From the NCBI GenBank assembly GCA_021641325.1, contig JAJXPD010000033.1, positions 1 to 15,709 on the forward strand: a stretch of DNA of 15,709 nt. Direction: 5' to 3'. How positions within the stretch are numbered: the first letter of the stretch is position 1; each line of letters begins with the position of its first letter. The notes beneath the pieces were generated by a model. That model did no database searches. It saw only the letters and a program-made list of their open reading frames with translations, and was not told the DNA's origin. This document shows positions 1-7,687 of this stretch, one piece after another. The position numbers and the translations under genes are program-made. The DNA comes from Opitutales bacterium. GTDB lineage: Bacteria > Verrucomicrobiota > Verrucomicrobiia > Opitutales > Intestinicryptomonadaceae.

Positions 1-29
1 AAACTTAACATAACCATCATAGATATTGA

Positions 30-59
30 TTTGTATTGAATTTTCTTTAAATTAGTCAA
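30..59 (-). promoter_or_regulatory. Possible promoter facing out of the window
   Basis: On the minus strand there is a TTGACT box at 59-54, then an 18-base AT-rich spacer and TACAAA at 35-30. The stretch 1-60 is much more AT-rich than the rest of the window and lies just beyond the exoA terminator. It could therefore start transcription of a gene to the left of the window. The -10 match is only 4 of 6, and AT-rich DNA gives such matches often, so this is a weak call. I see nothing else in 1-60. Confidence 0.2.
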
Positions 60-60
60 C

Positions 61-80
61 AAAAAAAGGCGCGGCGCGCC
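61..80 (-). terminator. Candidate intrinsic terminator of the glgA-helicase-exoA run
   Basis: Read on the minus strand, 80-68 forms a short GC-only stem (GGCGC pairing with GCGCC, three-base loop) followed directly by seven T at 67-61. It sits about 50 bases beyond the exoA stop codon, where a terminator is expected. The stem is only 5 bp, but it is all G-C and the U tract is perfect. Confidence 0.5.
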
Positions 81-128
81 CTCAATACGCAATCAAAACA
101 TGCGCGTTTATGCCATCTTGCGGCGCGG

Positions 129-872
129 CTATTTGATGACTATCGAAATCGGGGCGTGATCCGAGCCCAAAACGTCGGAGAGAATTTCGGCGTCTTCGAC
201 TTCGGGCAAAAGCGGCGTCGAAACGAGAAAATAGTCGAGCCGCCACCCCACGTTTCTGCGCCTCGCCCCGCCGCGGTAGCTCCACCAAGAGTACTGGACT
301 TTTTCGGGATTGCGCTCGCGCCAGACGTCGCGGAGGTCTGCGGTTTTCAAAATCATGCCGAAGTCGTCGCGCTCGGTTTGCGAAAAGCCCGCGTTGCCCT
401 CGTTTTCCCTGGGGCGGGCGATGTCGATTTCGCAATGCGCCACGTTGAAGTCGCCGCAGACAATGTTCCGCCGCGACTCCGCCATTTTTGCGGCAAACGC
501 CGTGTTCCACGCGTGCTTGTAGTCTATGCGTTTGAGGGCGTCCTGCGAGTTCGGCGCGTAGATTGAGGTTAGGACGAATTTGCCGAAGTCGGCGGAAAGA
601 AATCTGCCCTCGTCGGGGCTGCCGCACAGAGCCTCGCGCGAGACGGACAGCGGCTCCACGTTCGAGAAAATCGCAACGCCCGAATAGCCCGCGCGTTCGG
701 CGCAGTGGAAGTAGCGGTACTTAAAGGGCAAATCGAGCTTTTCGGCGGCGGCGGGGTCGATTTTCGTCTCCTGCACGCACACGATGTCGGGGTTTTCGGC
801 GGCGGCAAATTCGCGAAAATTTTTCGAAAGCGCGCTTCTTATCCCGTTGACATTCCACGATATTATTTTCAT
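129..872 (-). CDS. exoA: Exodeoxyribonuclease III / AP endonuclease (ExoA type)
   Basis: This is a 247-residue member of the exonuclease III family. These enzymes cut DNA 5' of abasic sites in base excision repair and degrade duplex DNA from 3' ends. All family landmarks are present: MKIISWNVNGIRS at the start, the metal-ligand glutamate in VCVQETKID, DEGRFL, YAPNSQ, the CGDFNVAH catalytic Asp/Asn pair, WRLDYFLVS, and the C-terminal GSDHAPI catalytic His/Asp. Length matches the family (about 250-270). I chose the ATG at 872 because it puts the conserved KIISWN block at the N-terminus. A TTG two codons upstream (878) is possible, and neither has a clear Shine-Dalgarno. It follows the helicase gene by 15 bases and is probably cotranscribed with it. 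Confidence 0.95.
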   Translation of the reverse strand: MKIISWNVNGIRSALSKNFREFAAAENPDIVCVQETKIDPAAAEKLDLPFKYRYFHCAERAGYSGVAIFSNVEPLSVSREALCGSPDEGRFLSADFGKFVLTSIYAPNSQDALKRIDYKHAWNTAFAAKMAESRRNIVCGDFNVAHCEIDIARPRENEGNAGFSQTERDDFGMILKTADLRDVWRERNPEKVQYSWWSYRGGARRRNVGWRLDYFLVSTPLLPEVEDAEILSDVLGSDHAPISIVIK

Positions 873-887
873 ATTCAATAATTTTTG

Positions 888-3404
888 CTACGACAAAATA
901 TCCGCGACAGTCTCCACAAACCTGACGTGGGTCGAGACGTCCTTCAAGCCGCCGAGGAGGTCGTTGAAAAGTTTTTTCTTTTGGAGTTGGAGCTTGCGCA
1001 CCCTGTCCTCCACGGTGTTCTGCGCAATCATGCGGTAGACGAAAACGTCGCCCTTGCGCCCTATTCTGTGCACGCGGTCAACCGCCTGCTCTTCGACTGC
1101 GGGATTCCACCACGGGTCGGCGAGGAAAACGTAGTCGGCGGAAGTGAGCGTTATGCCCGTGCCGCCCGCGCGGAGGCTCACAAGCATTATCGCGCCGCCG
1201 CTTCCGTTTTGGAAGGCTTCGACGGGTTTGGAGCGGTCGCGCGTCGCGCCTGTGAGGGTGTAGACGGGAGCGTCGGGAAGGCGCGAGGAAATGTTTTCCG
1301 CGATGAGGTCGAGAAAGCGCGTGAACTGGCTGAAAATCAGAATCTTTTTGCCGCCCATAAACAGCTCCTCCACCTTGTCTGAAAGCACCGAGATTTTGCC
1401 GCCCGCCTCCGCCGCGCCGTCTTTGCCAACCCACGGCAGAAGCGCGGCGTCGCACGCCGCCTGACGCAGGCGGGTGAGGAGCGAGAGCACCGTAAAACGC
1501 GCCTTTGCGTCTTCCGCGACAGCCCCGCCGAGCGTCGAACGCGCCTCGCCGAGCAGTTTATGGTATTCCGATTTCTGCTGTTCCGACATCGGGCAGACCA
1601 AATCGACGTAGATTTTTTCGGGAAGCTCCGTCGCCACTTCCGACTTCAACCTGCGCAAAACAAACGGCGCAATCTGCCTGCGCATCTGGCGCACGAAAGC
1701 CTCGTCCGACTGCACCGCGTTTTCGAAAACCGCCCGCTGCCCCATAAGGCCGGGCATGAGCCAGCGGAACGTCGTCCACATGTCGAGCAGCCTGTTTTCG
1801 ACGGGCGTGCCCGTGAGGGCTATTTTCCGTTTTGCTTTGAGAGCCATGCACGCGGCTGTCGTCTTTGCGTCGGGGTTTTTGATAAACTGGGCTTCGTCGA
1901 GCACGCCGATTTCGAAGTCGATTTTTTCAACCGCCGCCCTGTTGCGGCGAAGTTGCGTGTAGCTCGAAATCCACAGCTGGGCGTCGGCGAAGTCGGACGA
2001 CGCCGAAAGAACACCGCATTTGAGGTTCGGGAAGAACTTGCCCGCCTCCGAAATCCAGACGGGAATTACGCTTGCAGGGCACACTACGAAAAACTTTTTC
2101 GACGCGTCGCCGCAAGCCGCCATGTTTATAAGGGTCAGGGTTTGGAGGGTTTTGCCCAAGCCCATCTCGTCGGCGATAAGCGCGTTGCAGTCGTGGTCGA
2201 AGAGGCGTTTTGCCCAGAGCACGCCGCGTCTCTGATAGTTGCGGAGGAAGTCGGGCAGCTGTTTGGAGTCGGCGGAAGTCCGCGCCGAGAGCGAGTCGAG
2301 CCACTTTTTGAGTTCGGGCGAAAGCGAAATTCCGCCGCCGAATTCCGCGATTGAAAGCAGCATGTAGCGCGGGATTTTCCCCGCCTCAAAGCCGAATTCC
2401 CTTGCGCGCTCCACAATGCGGACAAACGCGGTGTCGTCGTTCGAAATGCGTAAAATGCCGTATTCGGGCACGATTCGCAGGCTCGACGTTCCGCCGCCGA
2501 CGATTTTCGCGATTTCGTCAGTGCCTATAATGTCGTCGCCTACCGTGGACGACCACTCGATGTCGAAGTCGAGCGAGTTTCCGCCGACGCTTTTTGCCGT
2601 AGGTTTCAGCTCCACACTGCGCTCGCCCAGCGACAGCAAATCGACGTTCGCGTCTTTGTGTATTATAAAATACCTCTCCCATGTCGGAAGCGCGGCTTGC
2701 AAGAACGACGGAATTTTCGAGATTTCCGCAAGCAGGTACGTTTCCGACGAATACTTGAAACCGCACTTGCGCGACATTGTGGCAAGCCGCACCAAGTTTT
2801 CCTTCTGCGGGTCGCCAAGCTCCGCCACGGGCAGGCATTTTTCGCCGAAAGCCCTGCGGGTCTTGCCGTCGGAGAACTCCCACGCGACGGAAAACGCAAG
2901 CCCCTTGCGGCGCGACGAAAACGTAAGCGCAAGCTTGGGGAACTCTTCGCCCGCGCTTTCGGAAGCTTCGGGCTTTGCGTCGGCTTCGGGTTCGGCGGAG
3001 TCGGCGTTTTCGGCGGACTCCGCGGCGAGGGCCTTTGCGGCTGATTCGTCGTAGTCCAAAAATTCGTCGCTCGAAAACACGTCGCCGACAAGCTCCTCTA
3101 TTTCGTAGAAGCCCGCCACGGTGAGCGCGGCGTTTTGCAGGTTGCCCGAAAATCCGCGCCTCACGTATCCGACGCCGTCGAAATCGAGCACGCAGTACGG
3201 CTCGCTGCCGTCGGAAAGCTTCGCGCAGACAATGGCCTCGTTGGCGTTCAGTTCGAGCGTGCGAACCGCGCCCGACTTGTACAGCTCGCGCCCGTAGGCA
3301 AGCTCTTCGACCCGAAAGAACTTTTCCCAGTCGCAATCGACGCGTCGAAGCCACTGCCCCAACTCGCTATTGCGGTAGATTCTGTTTGCGGGTCTTTCGA
3401 ACAT
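888..3404 (-). CDS. SNF2-family DEAD/DEAH helicase (ATP-dependent DNA translocase)
   Basis: This 838-residue protein has a complete SNF2/Rad54-like ATPase core in its C-terminal half. It shows DEMGLGKT (Walker A, about residue 411), LDEAQFIKNP (Walker B, about 502), LTGTPVENRL (motif III), ILIFSQFTRF (motif IV), and LRAGGTGITLT, DPWWNPAVEEQA and HRIGRKG (motifs V-VI, ending near 780). Such proteins remodel protein-DNA complexes by ATP-driven translocation. The N-terminal 120 residues resemble the SWIM-type start of bacterial SNF2 proteins but lack the CxC...CxH zinc ligands. An Ala/Glu/Ser-rich acidic linker follows (roughly residues 125-158). The start is ATG 3404, four bases after the glgA stop. 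The frame stays open further upstream, but that part only covers glgA in a shadow frame. The specific in vivo role is unknown. Confidence 0.93.
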   Translation of the reverse strand: MFERPANRIYRNSELGQWLRRVDCDWEKFFRVEELAYGRELYKSGAVRTLELNANEAIVCAKLSDGSEPYCVLDFDGVGYVRRGFSGNLQNAALTVAGFYEIEELVGDVFSSDEFLDYDESAAKALAAESAENADSAEPEADAKPEASESAGEEFPKLALTFSSRRKGLAFSVAWEFSDGKTRRAFGEKCLPVAELGDPQKENLVRLATMSRKCGFKYSSETYLLAEISKIPSFLQAALPTWERYFIIHKDANVDLLSLGERSVELKPTAKSVGGNSLDFDIEWSSTVGDDIIGTDEIAKIVGGGTSSLRIVPEYGILRISNDDTAFVRIVERAREFGFEAGKIPRYMLLSIAEFGGGISLSPELKKWLDSLSARTSADSKQLPDFLRNYQRRGVLWAKRLFDHDCNALIADEMGLGKTLQTLTLINMAACGDASKKFFVVCPASVIPVWISEAGKFFPNLKCGVLSASSDFADAQLWISSYTQLRRNRAAVEKIDFEIGVLDEAQFIKNPDAKTTAACMALKAKRKIALTGTPVENRLLDMWTTFRWLMPGLMGQRAVFENAVQSDEAFVRQMRRQIAPFVLRRLKSEVATELPEKIYVDLVCPMSEQQKSEYHKLLGEARSTLGGAVAEDAKARFTVLSLLTRLRQAACDAALLPWVGKDGAAEAGGKISVLSDKVEELFMGGKKILIFSQFTRFLDLIAENISSRLPDAPVYTLTGATRDRSKPVEAFQNGSGGAIMLVSLRAGGTGITLTSADYVFLADPWWNPAVEEQAVDRVHRIGRKGDVFVYRMIAQNTVEDRVRKLQLQKKKLFNDLLGGLKDVSTHVRFVETVADILS

Positions 3405-3408
3405 TGCC

Positions 3409-4878
3409 TTAGAACGCGGCGGAACGCGAGCCGACCGCCCATTTGTAGACCTGCGCGTATTTATCGGCGGATTTCGACCACGAGAAATCCCTGCCCATTG
3501 CGTTGCGGCGCATTGCGGCGATGTCTTCGGGACGGTCGAACCAAGTGGAGCACGCCCAGCCGATTGTGTTGTAGAGCGCGTCGGCGGTAGCGTCTGAGAA
3601 CACGAAGCCGCTGCCCCTGCCCTCGCCCTCGCGGTACTGTTCGACGGTGTCGAAAAGCCCGCCCGTTGCGCGGACAATCGGGAGAGTTCCGTAAATCATG
3701 GAGTAAAGCTGGTTGAGACCGCACGGCTCGAAGCGGCTGGGCATGAGGAAGAAGTCGGAGCCCGCCTCTATCATGTGAGAAAGCGCGTTGTCGTAGCCGA
3801 TGTACACGCCGATTTTCCCCGCGTTCGACGCCGCAAGCGAATTGAACGCGTTTTCGAGCCAGCCCTCGCCGCTTCCCAAGAGCGCAATCTGGACGTCCAT
3901 GTTGTTCACAAGCGGGTGCGCAATGCGGGCAAGCAAGTCAAGCCCCTTCTGGTCGAAGAGCCGCGAAACCACGCCGAAGACGGGCGTCTTTTCCGACACC
4001 GCCAAGCCCATGCGCTTTTGCAATGCAGCCTTGCACGCCGCCTTGCCCGACATGTCGTCCGCGGTGTAGTTTGCGGCGATGTACTTGTCGGTCTTCGGAT
4101 TCCATTCGGAGGTGTCCACGCCGTTTACTATTCCGATAAGGTCGCCCGCGCGGAAGCGCAGAAGCCCGTCGAGGCCGCAGCCGTATTCGGGGGTGCGGAT
4201 TTCCGAGGCGTAAGTGGGGCTTACCGTCGTGATTTTCGAGCAGTTGTAGAGGCCAGCCTTCATCATGTTCAGGCTTCCGTAAGACTCGCACGAATCGGCG
4301 CGGAACTCCGACATCGGAATGCCCGCGTATTCGAGAACGCCCCTGTCGAAAACGCCCTGATGTTGCAGGTTGTGGATTGTGAAGACCGTCGCGGTGCGTC
4401 CGAGCGCGGAGGCGCGGAGGGTCGTGTTTAAATATACTGGGATAAGCCCCGTCGTCCAGTCGTGGCAGTGGATGACGTCGGGAATCCAGCCCGTGGAAAG
4501 GCAGTAGTCGATAGCCGCGCGGGAGAGGAATGCAAAGCGTCCGCCGTTGTCGTCGTACGAAACCGCGCCGTAGTTGTAGATTCCGGGGCGGTCGTAGTAC
4601 CTGTTGAATTCGAGAAAATGGACGCCCGCCTTTCCGAGCGGCGCGCGCCAGACCGACGCGAACTCCTCAATCCCCAAGCCCATGTGGACCGAGAGGTTGT
4701 CCATCTCCTTTTTGAACGAAGAGCCGCGCTTTATCGACGAATACAGCGGAGTAAAGATTTTTACCTCGCACCCGTCCGCCGCAAACTCCTTCGAAAGCGA
4801 CGAAACCATATCGGCAAGCCCCCCGACTTTCGAAAAGGGAGCGCATTCGGGCGATACCATAAGAATTTTCATTTTCAT
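3409..4878 (-). CDS. glgA: Glycogen synthase (ADP-glucose type, GT5)
   Basis: GlgA transfers glucose from a nucleotide sugar (normally ADP-glucose) to the non-reducing end of an alpha-1,4-glucan in the cytoplasm. The 489-residue protein has the usual length and both Rossmann halves. The N-terminal SPECAPFSKVGGLADM block carries the nucleotide-sugar/acceptor motif (usually KTGGLAD, here KVGGLAD). VIHCHDW, FTIHNLQHQG, GIVNGVDTSEWNP and GVVSRL follow, then the C-terminal PSRFEPCGLNQLY and ATGGLFDTV signatures of the catalytic site. Start is ATG 4878; an in-frame ATG at 4872 would remove two residues. It is first in a tight minus-strand run with the helicase and exoA. Its 5' end faces the sugar kinase gene across an 85-base divergent gap. 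No other glycogen gene is visible here. Confidence 0.95.
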   Translation of the reverse strand: MKMKILMVSPECAPFSKVGGLADMVSSLSKEFAADGCEVKIFTPLYSSIKRGSSFKKEMDNLSVHMGLGIEEFASVWRAPLGKAGVHFLEFNRYYDRPGIYNYGAVSYDDNGGRFAFLSRAAIDYCLSTGWIPDVIHCHDWTTGLIPVYLNTTLRASALGRTATVFTIHNLQHQGVFDRGVLEYAGIPMSEFRADSCESYGSLNMMKAGLYNCSKITTVSPTYASEIRTPEYGCGLDGLLRFRAGDLIGIVNGVDTSEWNPKTDKYIAANYTADDMSGKAACKAALQKRMGLAVSEKTPVFGVVSRLFDQKGLDLLARIAHPLVNNMDVQIALLGSGEGWLENAFNSLAASNAGKIGVYIGYDNALSHMIEAGSDFFLMPSRFEPCGLNQLYSMIYGTLPIVRATGGLFDTVEQYREGEGRGSGFVFSDATADALYNTIGWACSTWFDRPEDIAAMRRNAMGRDFSWSKSADKYAQVYKWAVGSRSAAF

Positions 4879-4898
4879 AGTTTTTCAGTATTCAACTC

Positions 4899-4927
4899 TT
4901 CACTTTCGCATAAAATGCGGGTACATT
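4899..4927 (+). promoter_or_regulatory. Possible promoter for the kinase-queA run, in the divergent glgA gap
   Basis: The 85-base gap between the divergent glgA and kinase genes (4879-4963) must carry both promoters. The best plus-strand candidate is TTCACT at 4899-4904, a 17-base spacer and TACATT at 4922-4927, with 4 of 6 matches in each box. A small inverted repeat, CGCAT-AAA-ATGCG, lies at 4907-4919 inside the spacer and could be an operator or chance. I find no convincing minus-strand promoter for glgA. Confidence 0.25.
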
Positions 4928-4963
4928 GCAACCGTTTTTCTTGCGTGTCGAAAAAAAACGCCC

Positions 4964-5926
4964 ATGCTTAAAACAATGCGCAAAATTTTTACAATCACTG
5001 GCAACCTGCTCGCCGAAACGTCCGCGGTTTTCGACACCCCGCAAAGGGGCGGCACGGCGCGGGCGAAAGGCTCGCCGATGTTCCGCGTGGGCGGCAAGGG
5101 CGTGAACGTCGCAAGGGCGGCGAAGTCGCTCGGCATGGACGCGACGGCGGTTGTATTCCCCGCGGGCTTCACGGGCAAAAGGTGCATGGAAACGCTCGAA
5201 AACGAGGGGATAGCAACAATCTCGGCTTGGCTCGAAGGCGAAACGCGCGAAGGGCTTGTCTGCACCGATTCCGCCGACGGCTCGAACACCACATACCTCG
5301 GAGCCGACGTTCCCGTTCCGGAGAAAGCCTTAATAAAAGCCGCTAACAAAATCATACGCAAGGCAAGAAAAGGCGACGTTCTGGCGTTCTGCGGCAGCTT
5401 CCCAGCGTGGAAAATAGGCTACACGCAACTTATCAATTATCCACGTTTTGTAAAAAAAATGCCGCTTTGCATAGACACCTACGGGCTTCCGCTCTCCAAC
5501 TTTGCGCGGCGGGAGGAAATAGACCTCGTAAAAATCAACCGCGTCGAGCTGTTCGGGCTCATGAAAAGAACCGACGACGGCACGGCGGAAAAATTTCTTA
5601 AAATCTTCAAAGCCGCGCGGGAAAAATTTTTCGACTTCACAGAAATGCTCATCGTAAGCGACGGCGCAAACACGATTCTCGCCGACTTCGGAAACGGGAT
5701 AATCGAAGTTGAGCCGCCGAAAATCGAAAGAGAAGTCCGCGCCACGGGTTGCGGCGACGCAATGTTCGCGCGGCTGATTTTCGAGCTTTACGAAAATTCC
5801 GCGCCCCCCGAAACCGCGCTCCGCCGCGCCGCCGCGTACGCGTCCCTCTGCGCCGAATGCGACGGAGTCGGCACGCTCTCGCCAGAAAAGGCGGAAAAGG
5901 CAAAACAAATTTCGCAAATACAATGA
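4964..5926 (+). CDS. PfkB-family carbohydrate kinase (1-phosphofructokinase-like)
   Basis: This is a 320-residue ribokinase-fold sugar kinase. The N-terminal FRVGGKGVNVARAAKSLG block (about residues 40-57) matches the 1-phosphofructokinase/tagatose-6-phosphate kinase branch, as do GFTGKRCMETLENEGI and the later GETREG and CGSFPAWK segments. The C-terminal ATP/anion-hole motif reads ATGCGDAMF, with the catalytic base at Asp265. Two points weaken a substrate call. The usual GAGD is GCGD, and the TExNxPGP segment of fructose-1-phosphate kinases is replaced by TTYLGADVPVP. The substrate is therefore left open. Start is ATG 4964; ATG 4976 (316 residues) is equally possible because neither has a clear Shine-Dalgarno. 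The stop overlaps the queA start (ATGA, 5923-5926). Confidence 0.85.
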   Translation: MLKTMRKIFTITGNLLAETSAVFDTPQRGGTARAKGSPMFRVGGKGVNVARAAKSLGMDATAVVFPAGFTGKRCMETLENEGIATISAWLEGETREGLVCTDSADGSNTTYLGADVPVPEKALIKAANKIIRKARKGDVLAFCGSFPAWKIGYTQLINYPRFVKKMPLCIDTYGLPLSNFARREEIDLVKINRVELFGLMKRTDDGTAEKFLKIFKAAREKFFDFTEMLIVSDGANTILADFGNGIIEVEPPKIEREVRATGCGDAMFARLIFELYENSAPPETALRRAAAYASLCAECDGVGTLSPEKAEKAKQISQIQ

Positions 5927-7002
5927 ACTCGTCAGAATTAGACTACACGCTCCCGCCCGAACGAATCGCCCGCTTTCCGTCGGAAAAGCGCGACGGCTCG
6001 CGACTGCTCGTCTACGACAGGGCGTCGGACACAATCGAGCACGCGCATTTCGCCGACCTCCCGAAATTCCTAAAAACCAACTTCAATTTTTTCAGGAACA
6101 ACGCCGCGGTCCTCAAAGGGCGCATTTTCGCAAAAAAGGACACTGGCGGAAACGTCGAATGCCTGCTGCTCACCCCGTGCGGCTCGCCGAACCGCTGGAC
6201 ATGCATGCTTAAACCCGCAAAACGCCTGAAAATCGGCGCGACTTTCGGTGTCGAAAACGCGTTCACCGCAACCGTCGCCGAAAAATTCGACGACGGCAGA
6301 GCCGTTGTAGACTTCGAAACCGCAAACGGCGAAAGCGTCGTTTCCGTCAGCGAAAGAATAGGTGTTGTGCCGCTTCCGCCATACATCGCCCGCGACCAGC
6401 ACGCGCCCGACTACGACCGCGACTTCGACAACCGCCGCTACGAAACCGTCTACGCCGACCCCTCCAAGCGCGTCGCCGCCGCCGCCCCCACCGCGGGGCT
6501 GCACTTCACCCCGGAGCTTATACAAACGCTCGAATCGCGCGGGAACAGATTTTTCGACCTCACCCTGCACGTCGGAATCGGCACTTTCCAGCCGCTGAAA
6601 AGCGACATTGTGGAGGAGCACAAAATGCACGCCGAAATCTACGAAATTCCCGCCGCGACGCTCCGCGCCATGGCGGACAAATCCGCGCCGAGGCTCGCCG
6701 TCGGCACGACATCGCTGAGGGCAATGGAGGACTTCGTACGGAAGCACCCCGACGGCTTCGACGCCGAAAAGCCCGTGCTCGACAGCGCAAGCCTTTTCGT
6801 CTACCCGCCCCAGCGCATTCGCGCCGCCGACGCAATGATTACCAACTTCCACCTGCCCCGCTCCACGCTCATGTGCCTTGTGGCGGTCTTCCTCAAACCC
6901 GACTCGCGCGACGGAGTGGAAAAGCTCAAAGAAATCTACCGCGCGGCAATCGAACGCGAGTACAATTTCTACTCGTACGGCGACGCCATGCTGATTTTGT
7001 AA
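5923..7002 (+). CDS. queA: S-adenosylmethionine:tRNA ribosyltransferase-isomerase
   Basis: QueA transfers and isomerises the ribosyl part of S-adenosylmethionine onto 7-aminomethyl-7-deazaguanine in tRNA. This makes epoxyqueuosine, the next-to-last step of queuosine synthesis at the wobble position. The 359-residue protein has the family hallmarks: LPPERIARFPSEKRDGSRLL, LKGRIF, APTAGLHFT (from residue 188), LHVGIGTFQPLKSD, VGTTSLRAMED, ITNFHLPRSTLMCLV and the terminal YNFYSYGDAMLIL. Length is typical (340-360). Start ATG 5923 lies in a 4-base ATGA overlap with the kinase stop, so translation is probably coupled. The frame is open upstream to about 5749, but that part only covers the kinase gene. 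No other queuosine gene is in the window. Confidence 0.96.
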   Translation: MNSSELDYTLPPERIARFPSEKRDGSRLLVYDRASDTIEHAHFADLPKFLKTNFNFFRNNAAVLKGRIFAKKDTGGNVECLLLTPCGSPNRWTCMLKPAKRLKIGATFGVENAFTATVAEKFDDGRAVVDFETANGESVVSVSERIGVVPLPPYIARDQHAPDYDRDFDNRRYETVYADPSKRVAAAAPTAGLHFTPELIQTLESRGNRFFDLTLHVGIGTFQPLKSDIVEEHKMHAEIYEIPAATLRAMADKSAPRLAVGTTSLRAMEDFVRKHPDGFDAEKPVLDSASLFVYPPQRIRAADAMITNFHLPRSTLMCLVAVFLKPDSRDGVEKLKEIYRAAIEREYNFYSYGDAMLIL

Positions 7003-7023
7003 TCCCCACACTCCCCGCACGCC

Positions 7024-7563
7024 ATGAACGACGGAAAAACGACAGGCAAATTCACAAAAATTTCGGGAATCGCCGCGGCGGTTTCCGCGCTCGCGGCAGT
7101 CGGCACACTCTCGCACATGGCGGAAATCGGCAAGCCAATCGCTCTGCACATTTCGGGGAGCGGAGCTGCGGGATTCCACCCTTCGGGGAGCGGCGTTGCC
7201 GACAGTTTCGTTTCGGCTGAATGGCTTGCCGCGGCGATAGTCGTAGTGGAAGTCGTGTTTGCGCTGCTCGCGCTGGCGTTGGGAGCTTTCCACAAAAAGC
7301 TGAAAGTCGGCGCGTGGATTCCGCCGACTGCGATTTTCAATATATGCACGGCTTACGTGTGCTCGCTTTCGGCAATTCTGTGCTGGACTACGCAAAATCT
7401 TTCCGACGGCAAGCTGTCGGGAGGCGCGTGGGTGATTTTCATGCTCGCATTGTCCCTGAACACGCTTCTGCTGGTCGCGGTGGTTCTGTACATTCCGTGC
7501 GACGTTTTCGCGTCGATTCTCGAATCCGCCGAAAGCAGCCATACAAAATCGGAGGAGGAATAA
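7024..7563 (+). CDS. Uncharacterised four-helix membrane protein
   Basis: I do not recognise this 179-residue protein. It has four likely membrane helices, at about residues 12-31, 66-90, 97-121 and 134-160. Between helices 1 and 2 is a loop rich in Gly and Ser (residues 43-60) holding an imperfect ten-residue duplication, ISGSGAAGFH then PSGSGVADSF. The C-terminus is short and acidic, ending in EEE. It begins 21 bases after the queA stop on the same strand and is probably cotranscribed with it. Coding reality is supported by the clean hydrophobic segments, the codon style shared with its neighbours and its fit between queA and the terminator. There is no clear Shine-Dalgarno. Function is unknown. 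Confidence 0.75.
   Translation: MNDGKTTGKFTKISGIAAAVSALAAVGTLSHMAEIGKPIALHISGSGAAGFHPSGSGVADSFVSAEWLAAAIVVVEVVFALLALALGAFHKKLKVGAWIPPTAIFNICTAYVCSLSAILCWTTQNLSDGKLSGGAWVIFMLALSLNTLLLVAVVLYIPCDVFASILESAESSHTKSEEE
7152..7193 (+). repeat. Short in-frame direct repeat (12 bases, period 30)
   Basis: TTCGGGGAGCGG occurs at 7152-7163 and again at 7182-7193, exactly ten codons apart, inside the membrane-protein gene. It encodes the duplicated SGSG core of the loop between helices 1 and 2. The rest of the 30-base period has diverged, so this looks like an old tandem duplication of ten codons. Confidence 0.5.
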
Positions 7564-7600
7564 TCCCGCTGCGCCCGAAGTCGGCGCGTAAATTCGGCGC

Positions 7601-7634
7601 AAAAAAACGGACGGCGTTCGAGTTCCGCCGTCCG
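7601..7634 (-). terminator. Strong intrinsic terminator after the nucleoside hydrolase
   Basis: A perfect 9-bp inverted repeat, CGGACGGCG at 7608-7616 and CGCCGTCCG at 7626-7634, encloses a 9-base loop. On the minus strand the stem is followed at once by seven T (7607-7601). This is a textbook rho-independent terminator for the nucleoside hydrolase gene, whose stop lies 54 bases before it. On the plus strand the stem is followed by CTAAAACCGTTTTATTT, so it may also stop read-through from the queA run, less efficiently. Confidence 0.85.
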
Positions 7635-7687
7635 CTAAAACCGTTTTATTTAATTTCGGCTGCCGACAATAAAATTCCCGCGCCGCG

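Noticed and set aside
3405..3677. Possible 91-residue N-terminal extension of the helicase
   Set aside because: It would overlap glgA in another frame, and its translation is Arg/Ser/Pro-rich like other shadows. ATG 3404 directly after the glgA stop is the natural start.
5749..5922. Possible N-terminal extension of QueA
   Set aside because: It lies inside the kinase gene in a shadow frame, and QueA homologues begin at the LPPERIA region reached from ATG 5923.
6070..7602. Open frame of 510 codons on the minus strand opposite queA and the membrane protein gene
   Set aside because: Composition is Arg/Gly/Val-rich without motifs, and the opposite strand holds unmistakable queA. An antisense shadow.
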